Shown here: piece after piece, positions 15,718 to 24,984 of the stretch | Numbering within the stretch: the first letter of the stretch is position 1 | Layout: each line of letters opens with the position of its first letter | NCBI GenBank assembly: GCA_024760905.1 | Contig: CM045745.1 | Location: 10,085,282-10,149,281, forward strand | Source of the DNA: Plotosus lineatus | Taxonomy: Eukaryota; Chordata; Actinopteri; Siluriformes; Plotosidae | Reading direction: 5' to 3' | DNA: 64,000 bases | Translations under genes and position numbers: made by a program | Notes under the pieces: model-generated | What the model was told of the DNA's origin: nothing | Seen by the model: only the letters and a program-made list of their open reading frames with translations | Database searches by the model: none

Positions 15718-15900
15718 AACAAAAATAAAAGGACAGGACAAAGACTTTCTATTGAAACTCCATTTATCACTACAGAGCTGTTTCGAGGGGTGGTGAAACC
15801 ATCCTCTCTCTTCAGGTGATTATAGAAGAATCCTTTTATTTTTGTTATTTGCTCTACCAAAAAGTATTGAGTACTCTCCTATGGAAGGATCTACTCAGAA
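15718..15900 (-). mobile_element. Penelope pseudo-LTR fragment
   Basis: It shares aaaaataaaaggacaggaca and the following 110 bp with the segments at 20.6, 21.25 and 22.5 kb. An inverted flank (ctaccaaaaagtattgag) follows on the right; the same unit lies on the left at 21.2 kb. Confidence 0.7.
15766..15820 (-). ncRNA. hammerhead ribozyme motif, intact core
   Basis: On the minus strand: stem I ATCAC/GTGAT, core CTGAAGA (fits CUGANGA), stem II hairpin of 24 nt, core GAA, stem III ACAG-CT-CTGT, and cleavage-site A after U16.1. All invariant core bases are present. Confidence 0.72.
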
Positions 15901-15939
15901 AATCCTATATATATGGCTCTCAGAGGATTCGATTTTAAA

Positions 15940-15962
15940 ATGTTTTTTTTTTTTTTTTTTTT
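15940..15962. repeat. poly(T) run
   Basis: T homopolymer of about 20 bp inside the hAT 3' part. Confidence 0.8.
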
Positions 15963-16181
15963 GGCTCTATTAGTCAAATAGGATACCGACCCCTGATTTA
16001 TAGCATTGAATATCTATTTATTGATATTGTGTACACATATACATGTACGTATACGTCGGGGGAGGGGGATCAATCCTACTTCGTGGAAATCGGCTGGCCT
16101 GGGAGGGTCTTGGTTCCCATTAACCGCGGAAAGTGAGGGATCCCTGTATATTGAATTTGGGGTACACTGTTACGCACACAT

Positions 16182-16935
16182 ACAGTGGAGCCTTGGTACT
16201 CAAATTTAATCTGTTCCAGACAGCTGTTCGGATTCCGAATTGCACGCATTCCAAATCCGCTTTTCAGATTACAGATTTACAAATAATGTAAATGGTCTTA
16301 ATCCATTCCGTCGTGTTTTGAAGAGAAGTTAACAGTATTGTAACTCATACCATAGGTCCGCAAATTAAGTGAAAAAATGATTGAATACAGTATACTGTTA
16401 TGGCCTGTGTTGTGAGAGATTCTTTAACTGTACTGTGTTTTTTATTTTACTGTCTTATGGTCTCTCACAAAAGAGTTGCGTGTTAAAATGTGCATTGGAG
16501 AGGGGTGGAGTGCTAAACAAACACACCGGATTCAATTTAATCATGGGCTATAAAAACTAGCAGCGCTCTTCCCAGTGCTAGAAGAGTTTCCCTCTTCCCC
16601 GTGATCTCTCTGGCTCTCAGCTCCATCCTCCATCAGTTCCCGCTTTGGTTTGATTTCCGTGTTTTTCCGCATCTCTATTAGAGTGACTATGATTTCCCTG
16701 TTTCATCAATGAAAACGGGTGGGCTTTTTTGTTCACCGGGAAGGCACGAGCACTAGAAATACAGAAATCAAACTAAAGCGGGATTCAAGGATAAAGGATG
16801 TGGAATCATACTATATTTTCTCAAAAAAAGATATTTATTTCAAAAGTACAGCCCGGCTTCTCACACCCCCTGGAATGATGTCTCACACCCCGGGTGTGAG
16901 CACCACTGGTTGGGAACCCCTGGTCTAAAAACAAA
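16182..16935. other. possible TIR-element relic
   Basis: It begins tacagtggagccttggtact, a Tigger-style end, but I cannot find a matching right end. It contains a TATA-like box (gggctataaaaactagc, 16545-16561). Placement as transposon is tentative. Confidence 0.35.
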
Positions 16936-17666
16936 CTTTAGCTTGCTCCTAATTTGAGTGCAAGTACGAATAGAAGTGTCGCTGTGTTTGCTCTGTGGTG
17001 GTTTGGCGAGCTGTTCAGGGTGTACCTCACCTTCACTCAGTGTTTACAGGTAGGATCCAGTCTCACCACGTACCCTTATAGACTTAAATGGTTCAACAAA
17101 TGAAGTGAGTGAGTGAATGAATACATTCTGTTCTGCAATCTTTCCACCCTTACAAGTGTGTGACATCTCTCCCCACCTACTTCCAGCCATGCCCCTTACC
17201 ACAGGCTACACACAGGCTACACAGTGCCATGTGGGCAATAGATGTAAATGAAGTGCAGACCCTTGTGTGTGTTTATTAACACAGGCTTGGCAACCCCACT
17301 CATGCATTTGTAATGGGTATAGAATAATAAATAGTGAGGTTCTGGACATCTGTTTCAAGAAAATGAGGTAAATGCAGACCTCTTGTTTCCCCCTAACATA
17401 GTTATAGTACAAAAGATCGAGTCCGTGTACAGTAAAATCTCTGAAAATGTCAACCCTGAACCTTTTTCTCTGTAAGCCTGTCCCCAACCCAACAGTTTGC
17501 ACTGTTGATTTTTTGTCTCTGCTCCTCCTCACTGCAGACCTTTGCCCTGGAGCTTGTGCGGTTTTGAGCTTTGGTAACTATTTACCTATCTTTTTATGTG
17601 CCTTATGTAAGTGTGGTCTCAGCTCGACTAAAGTGGTATTGTTGAAGAGGATCAACTGCTGCAAAA
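16936..17666 (+). promoter_or_regulatory. AMDHD1: AMDHD1 upstream region
   Basis: The 5' UTR and promoter of AMDHD1 should lie here, before the ATG at 17667. I see no recognisable TATA box or GC-rich island, and no transcription start can be placed. Confidence 0.3.
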
Positions 17667-17803
17667 ATGTCAGAAAGTTTTAGGCTTTTAGTGAAAAATG
17701 CCAAACAAGTAGTTATGGTATGTAAAAACGGTGAGAAATTTCTGACCAAAGATGGGATGCAGAAGTTGGCAGTTCTTGAGAATGCAAGTGTAGTAATTGG
17801 ACA
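17667..17803 (+). CDS. AMDHD1: AMDHD1 exon 1
   Basis: MSESFRLLVKNAKQVVMVCK through NASVVIG. Donor gtaagt; ends in phase 2. The ATG is the first in frame and aligns with the family N-terminus. Confidence 0.93.
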
Positions 17804-20528
17804 GTAAGTTGTGTATACAAGCATGTTGTATGTCTTGAATACTTATTTCTATTTGAATTGGAACGAAAGGACTGTTTGTGCATGTGCATCGTCTCTCTAT
17901 CCATATTTGTATGTTGTGTTGTAGTAACGGACTTATTAAAGCTGTGGGACCAGCAGAGTCCATTGAGTCCTGCTTCAGAGATGCTGTGTTTGACAAAATA
18001 TTAGATGCTACTGGCATGTGTGTTCTTCCAGGCAAGTACTCATTATGCAGCGCTTATACCCCCATTTCATTGGAGCGCGGCAGATTCGCAGAAGCAAAAA
18101 GATCGTCATCCTCGAACGTTCCTCAGTTGTTCCGTCATCTTCTACGTCATCTTATACATCTTATAGGTGGAATCAGGAGCAAATCCTTTGATCTTTGCTG
18201 ATTTTTCCTCATTGAAGTGGTTATGCCGGTCATTCCCCAGTCATTCCTTAGTCATTCCGTGTTGAACGTGAACATTCCTCCTGTTCTGCAATCATTCCGT
18301 AGCTCTTCTAAAATGGAGTCGTGCCGTAGTCGTTCCTCGAGTGTTCCGTGCTTTCCGTGAACATTCCGAGAATTATCCAAAGGTCTTCCTTTGCAATCCG
18401 CACTGGTTCCGAAGGTAATCCGAGCGCTTTTTACGCATGTGTTCCGACATTGTACCGTGGTCTTTACGTGTCTTTTCCGCATGTTCTGAAGGTGTTCCGA
18501 AGGTACAATTTTCCATAGGTTTTTGACCCATTTTCCGGCGTAAAAATGCCGAAGTTCCTCCGTAGAGTGCGTTCCGTGCCTTTTTGCCACGATCATTGCA
18601 TTCCGTGCTCCAGTGAAAGGGGGGGGGGGGGTATTACTTGGGTATAATTCAAGTGAGTCATAATGAGAGTCATAATATGAATTTTTTTTTTTTCAGGTTT
18701 AGTCGATGCACACACACATCCAGTTTGGGCTGGTGATAGAGTGCATGAGTTTGCAATGAAGGTACAGTCACCTAAACTTTGAATCCATCCAAAGTTACCT
18801 TGACATGTGGGTCAGGACATGCATAAAATACTAACACATTATGTATACAGTTGGCTGGAGCCACATACATGCAGGTGCATGAAGCTGGTGGGGGGATTCA
18901 TTTTACTGTGACACACACACGTGCAGCAGATCCAGAAGCTCTGCTGCAGGCGCTGGAGGGCCGTCTGGAGCGTATGCAAAGAGCCGGAACTACACTGGTG
19001 GAGTGTAAGAGTGGTTATGGACTAGAGCTCAAGACCGAGCTCAAAATGTTGAATGTTTTGGACACAGCTAGGAAGACCATGCCTATCGGGATATCTTCAA
19101 CTTACTGCGGTGCACATGCAGTGCCCAGGTGAAACAAACTTAACACTACCATATCGTTATTCTTTATACTATAGTGTTTCCTGTTACATTCAAAGCAAGC
19201 CAATATATAAGTGTTGGGATAAAGATTGACACAAAGATATTTTTATATCATTATGAAATGTGGCCCATGTGTCTGTGGCTAGAACTAGATTAAGAATTTC
19301 TGATCCAGTACAGGGTGACACAGTGGCGTATTGGTTAGCACACCAGTCTTTCAGCAAGAAGGTCCCGAGTCCAAGCGCTAGGCTTGTCAAGGATGCTTCT
19401 GTGTGGAGTTTGCATGTTTCTCCGTGCCTGAATGGGTTTCTTCCAGGTTCTCTGGTTTCCTCCCTCAGTCCAAAGACAGGCACATTAGGCAAATTGTTCC
19501 AAATCATCCCTATGTGCGACTGAATAGTTTGTGTCATCCCTATAATAGACATGTGAGCTATTCAGGGTGTACCCCACTTTCTGACAGAATCTGCTGAAAT
19601 GAATGTGAATGGTTGTGTACTGGCCCCCTGATGGTCTGGCAAGCTGTTGAGGGTGTAAACCCCCCGCCCCCTTCCCCAGAGTCAGCTGAGATTGACTCCC
19701 CTAGTAGGATTAAGTGGTTTTCTGAATGAATGAATGATCCAATACATTAAAATACACAACACATTGTCCCATTCATAATTATACCCGTTCTTTTCACTTC
19801 TGCTTGTGCTCAGAGGTAAGACCATGAAGGAGGCGACCGAGGACATTATCTCAGTGCAGCTGCCTGCAATACAAAAGCAGATGTCCGCAGGCAACCTGCA
19901 GGTGGACAACATTGACGTGTTCTGTGAGAAAGGTGTTTTTGATCTGAATTCCACAAGGCAAATTCTCCAGGCTGGAAAAGACATGGGCCTCAACATCAAC
20001 TTTCATGGAGATGAACTGCATCCTATGAACTCCGCACAGGTGTGCATGCATACAGTAATATACACACACTTACTGTATTAGTGTATTCGAGTATATACAG
20101 TGTCCATAGGTCTCAAAAGAGATTCGATAAACAGTACCTACTGCTCCATATCAGTATTTTAATACACAGCAGTTAGGCTCTGTGACCATTGACCATTTCT
20201 GCTTTGTCTGCCAAGTGATCGCTACCCAAGGACTCATGCTTGGAGTTTGATTAACAAAAACCTATGGGCGGAACTGGAAATAGTCCACCTGACTGGTCCA
20301 TGTTCCTCATCACAAAAAAAAAAAGGCCAAGAATAATTACCCAAGTAAAATGGCCAGCACAAAGCTAGTGGTGTTCTATTATATTCTGCTGTTTGGATTG
20401 CAGAGGCTTAAATTAATAATTTGTTTTCAAGGAAGTTTTCATTGCTATAGTAAATTTTCAAGGAACAAAATTTCTTCAGAAATATTTCCAACTCTCCAGC
20501 ACCAAACCAGGGACTTACCATTTCTTTC

Positions 20529-20591
<63 letters not shown>

Positions 20592-20741
20592 ATATCTATA
20601 TAATATATAAAGTAAAAATAAAAGGACAGGACAAAGACTTTCTATTGAAACTTCATTTTCACTACAGATCTGTTTTGAGGGGTGGTAAAACCATCCGCTC
20701 TTCAGGTGATTACAGAAGAATTCATATACACACACACACAC

Positions 20742-20787
<46 letters not shown>

Positions 20788-21528
20788 TAGGCCTCCGTCA
20801 GTCCCGAAGGACTATGGCTGGTGATACTCCCCAGTGCACAGAGCCCGGGTAGGGAGTAATGAGGGACAGGCTGTTACCCAAGCAGCAAGTCCCCCGTCTC
20901 GGCGCCACCGGAAGGATCCAATGGAAAGGCAAGTGCCGATACGACTGGGTTCCAGTGCCGCTGCAGGAGAGAATCTACGGTCAATTTAGAACGGCCAATT
21001 AACCTACAGTGCACGTCTTTGGATTGCAGGAGGAAACCGGAGCACCCGGAGGAAACCCGCACAAGCACGGGGAGAACATGCAAACTCCAGGATCGAACCC
21101 AAATCGAACCCAGGCCTTCTTGCTGTGAGGCGGACGTGCTAACCACTACGCCACCGTGCCACCATATATATATATATATATATATATATAGAGGATTTTC
21201 TGAGTAGATCCTTCCGTAGGAGAGTGCTCAATACTTTTTGGTAGAGCAAATAAACAAAAATAAAAGGACAGGACAAAGACTTTCTCTTGAAACTCCATTT
21301 ATCACTACAGATCTGTTTCGAGGGGTGGTGAAACCATCCTCTCTCTTCAGGTGATTATAGAAGAATGATTACAAAGTGTTGGGGGAGGTACTATGTCGGT
21401 GAACATGGCGTCCTCTAGATGGGGTGGTGTTCATTATGTATTCAGGGGCGGGTTTTTTAAAAATCGATACATGCATACATGTGCATACATTAGTTTTTCT
21501 CATGCCCGTGGACTCATATATGTACACA

Positions 21529-21585
<57 letters not shown>

Positions 21586-24500
21586 GTTCTCGTGCGTAAG
21601 TACATACACACACATACACAAGTATATATAATGTTTTAGATACAGATTGATACTATCAAATACTTAGTGTACTTAAGGGGGTGTGTTGCATAATAATGAT
21701 TTTTTTTCCTGTGTCGGCATGAAGTTACGAGTTCGTTTCTTTTATTTAATGAAGACAGTTCGGGTCTGTATATAATGAGGAACTTCTCCCTGAGGCATAA
21801 ATTGCATCTTTTGTTTGAGCTGTTGTATGTCGGGTGTGATGATAAAATTCTCCATGAGATCTGGTGATCAATGTTCATGTCGTTGAGTGTCCAGATGTGC
21901 TTGCTGAGTTCGGTGGAGTTTCTACTTTTTTCGTTGCGGAAGGATGCGATGTGGTTCCTGTATCTGGTTTTAAAAGTGTTCTCTGTCAGTCCGATGTATG
22001 TTTCTGTTGTATTATTGTCTGTCCGTGTGACGGTGGCTTGGTAGATGACTGATGATTGCAGACAGTTCCCGTTGAGTGGGCAGGCGTTTTTTTTGTCGGC
22101 AGTTGCATTGCGTTGTTTTGTTTGGTGAGTTAGTGTCGTCGGCATTGTCATGCAAAGCCAGAGTGCGCTTGTTGTGATTGTCTATTATTTGTTTAGTGCT
22201 GTTCATGCAGCTGTAACTGATCTTGAGGGTGTTGCGGTTGAAAATTTTCCGGAGTTTGTGGTCCTTGGTGAAGTGCTTGTCTATTAGTGTGAGGAATCTG
22301 TGTACGATGTTGGTGCTGGTGTTTTTGCTGAAGGGCGGGTTGTACCATAGGATGTTTCTGCGTTGTCTGTTTTTTTGATTGCTGCTTATGTTCGGTTCAT
22401 AGTGTAATGTATAGTTGTATCCGCTGTCATGTAGTGCTTTCTGGTAAGGGGGCACCGCCTGTTCGAAGGCTGTCTTGTCAGATGAAAGTGATGATAACCG
22501 TTTGTTGTAATTCTTCTGTAATCACCTGAAGAGAGGATGGTTTTACCACCCCTCAAAACAGATCTGTAGTGAAAATGAAGTTTCAATAGAAAGTCTTTGT
22601 CCTGTCCTTTTATTTTTACTTATATATTATATAGATATAGATATTATACACACACACACACATATACAGTACTGGTCCTGAGGTTGAGGGTTCGAGTCCC
22701 ACTCTCCACAAGGTTGTCACTGTCCCGCCAGTGCAGCTAACTGGGTTATCAAAGGCTGGCCATGTCTCTCACTGTCTATGGTGTGAGGTTCATGTAAAGG
22801 AACCATTGCTGACTTTCAACAAGAGTAGCTGCAAAGCCGTCAGCGTGTTTCCACCCTGCGATGGCCTGGTGAGCCGTCCAGGGTGTACTCTGCATTCACC
22901 CAGAGTCGGCTGGCATGAGCACCAGCCTCCCCGCGACCCTAATTAGGATTGAAAGGTTACAGAAAATTAACTGATGATTTCACATCCTCAAACTGCTCTT
23001 CATAAAGCATACCAGTGGTTTGGGCCCCAATTGAGCACACTAGTGTTGGAATGACATTGCACCAAGCTTGTCCTCCTACTGTGGGTAAAAACTGTGATAA
23101 TATCCATTTCATGTCTGCCCCATAGTGGCCTCATCCACAGGTGAGGTATTCCCAGATTATGAGGGGACATTGACAAGGGCGGTATTGAAACAGGTCACTA
23201 GAATCCTTTCCTTTCACAGACTAAACAACAGCATAATGTTTTGTAGATTCTGACAGCATTATGGACTTTGGAAAATATTATCATCACACGTTTTTTTCTT
23301 TCCTGATATAAGCTTGGGGCAGAGCTTGGTGCTTTGGCAATAAGTCACCTGGAGGAAGTGACTGATGAGGGCATCGCTGCCATGGCAAGAGCAAAGACAT
23401 GTGCTGTCTTGCTGCCAACTACTGCCTACATTCTCAGGTAGAATATATACCGTAGAGCCTCACTACCAAAGCTCCAACCTGCAATGTTTCACCAGAAATC
23501 AATATTTATATCATCAATGCAGGCTTCCACGTCCTCGGGCCAGAGATATGCTTGATTCTGGAGTTATTGTATCGCTTGGCAGTGACTTTAATCCCAATGC
23601 CTACTGCTGCTCAATGGTAAATAATATACATATACATGTTTTAATGTTATGCAATTCATTACAGTGTCTTAGCTATACGTGTATAACACTCTTGTTTTTG
23701 GTAGCCTATGGTGATGCACTTGGCCTGCGTGACATTGAACATGTCAATGCCTGAAGCTCTGGCAGCTGCCACAATAAATGCAGCCTATGCTTTAAATCGC
23801 TCACAGTCACATGGATCGCTGGAGCCTGGCAAACAAGGAGACCTTCTCATCATCAATGCTCCACGGTACACATCAAAAGTCCACATAATTTAGGCTATTA
23901 TACAGGAAAAGGTTTATAATTTATATCTAAAAAGGATCTTAAGTATTGGATTATTAAACAAGAACAGGTGCCTGTTTACACTCAGCTTTTCGTGAGTGAT
24001 CAGATTTGTGGTCAGTTTCAGGTGATGTGTAGTTATCATACTCCTCTAAGATTTCCAGATGATTACTTGTGTTTAGGTGTAATTCTCGCCAGAATAATGG
24101 CAAAGAGCCCCATGCACAGTAATGACTTAAACACCTGTCACCAGAAGAGCATTAGGATTACAGTTCTGTATACAGTAGTACCTCACCTTACGAAATTTAT
24201 CCGTTCCAGAGGCAGTTTTGTAACCTGGATTTTTCGTAAGTAGAACCGCATTTTACATGTAAAATGCGTGATTCGTTCCAAGGCCCCCCAATACTACCTA
24301 CTAATAATAACATTGTAAAATAATATCAAATATATCAAATAATATCAACATTAATTTCAAATAAATTAAATTCAAGCAAAATAATTTCAAATAGATAAAT
24401 TTTAATCAAATTCACTCATCAAATATCAAATACAGTATCAAATATAACCTTCAACATGCTCTATGATGCGATCTTTCTGCTTGTAAATGGTTCCGATGGT

Positions 24501-24921
24501 CACTTTACATGAAGCTGAGCCGAGTCACATTACATGAAGCTTAAAACAGCCAATCAACGCTTACAATATGTGAGGCGCTCAATAGACTTATACAGACTTC
24601 CGGTCTTTCAAGTGAGCAAGGGCACCATTGAATGCTATACTTGTTTAGTACTCAGCCTGCACTGATGTGAATCACCAGCAGAGCTTTCTTTTCTGGATTC
24701 GGGTTTTCATTCATTTTATAACTCTCTTTGCTTAACTAGGTATGCATGGTAGATTGCACCGATCTGAGCAGATAGTTAATTCATCTCTGTGTATGAGACT
24801 TGCACCCATGCTAGTAGGCTTACGCTTCTTACCAACCATATTTGCTTAGGGTTACAAAAGTCCGCAAAACAGTGTGAACACAAAGATCACAGAGACAACG
24901 TCTTAACACAAGGGTAACACG

Positions 24922-24984
<63 letters not shown>

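Larger units (their letters stand above)
14047..15995 (+). mobile_element. hAT element, interrupted
   Basis: Ends caggggtcaggaacc and (right) gaccgacccctg-like sequence form short TIRs. The 8-bp flanks atttgtag (14039-14046) and atttatag (15996-16003) match at 7 of 8, the hAT target length. The frame near 14211-14530 ([17 protein letters not shown]) is shared with the hAT copy at 36.9 kb. A Tc1 copy and a Penelope piece sit inside. Confidence 0.8.
13791..16146. mobile_element. MITE (CAGTGATCCCTCGC ends), host of nested elements
   Basis: Left end cagtgatccctcgctacttc and right end gtgagggatccctg are flanked by TA (13789-13790, 16147-16148). This family also occurs at 27.5, 28.3, 29.8, 43.2 and 46.1 kb at about 0.5-1 kb. 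Here a hAT element has expanded it to 2.36 kb. Confidence 0.8.
20608..22640 (-). mobile_element. Penelope-like element (GIY-YIG type), rearranged
   Basis: Minus-strand frames 22455-22012 and 22151-21636 encode the C-terminal part of a Penelope-like retroelement: NILWYNPPFSKN, FLTLIDKHF, KIFNRNTLKISYSCM, CPLNGNCLQSSVIYQATVT, then the GIY-YIG nuclease core ETYIGLTENTFKTRYRNH and FRNEKSRNSTELSKHIW, and KRCNLCLREKF. A frameshift falls near the T run at 22087-22092. The RT domain is missing. Pseudo-LTR copies sit downstream of the frame (21250-21366 and 20608-20740, same strand) and upstream (22500-22640, opposite strand). TA runs and a SINE C piece lie between them. Inserted in AMDHD1 intron 5. 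Confidence 0.88.

Noticed and set aside
16545..16561. TATA box as AMDHD1 promoter
   Set aside because: It is over 1.1 kb upstream of the ATG and lies in probable transposon sequence; nothing links it to the gene.
13525..17666. CCDC38 exons between SNRPF and AMDHD1
   Set aside because: I looked because of human gene order; the stretch is transposons and unassigned DNA and no coiled-coil coding exon was seen. A very diverged exon could be missed.
20549..20824. frames made of CVCVCV or YIYIYI
   Set aside because: Translations of GT and TA microsatellites; the same applies at 32441-32965, 35722-36213 and 54398-54689.
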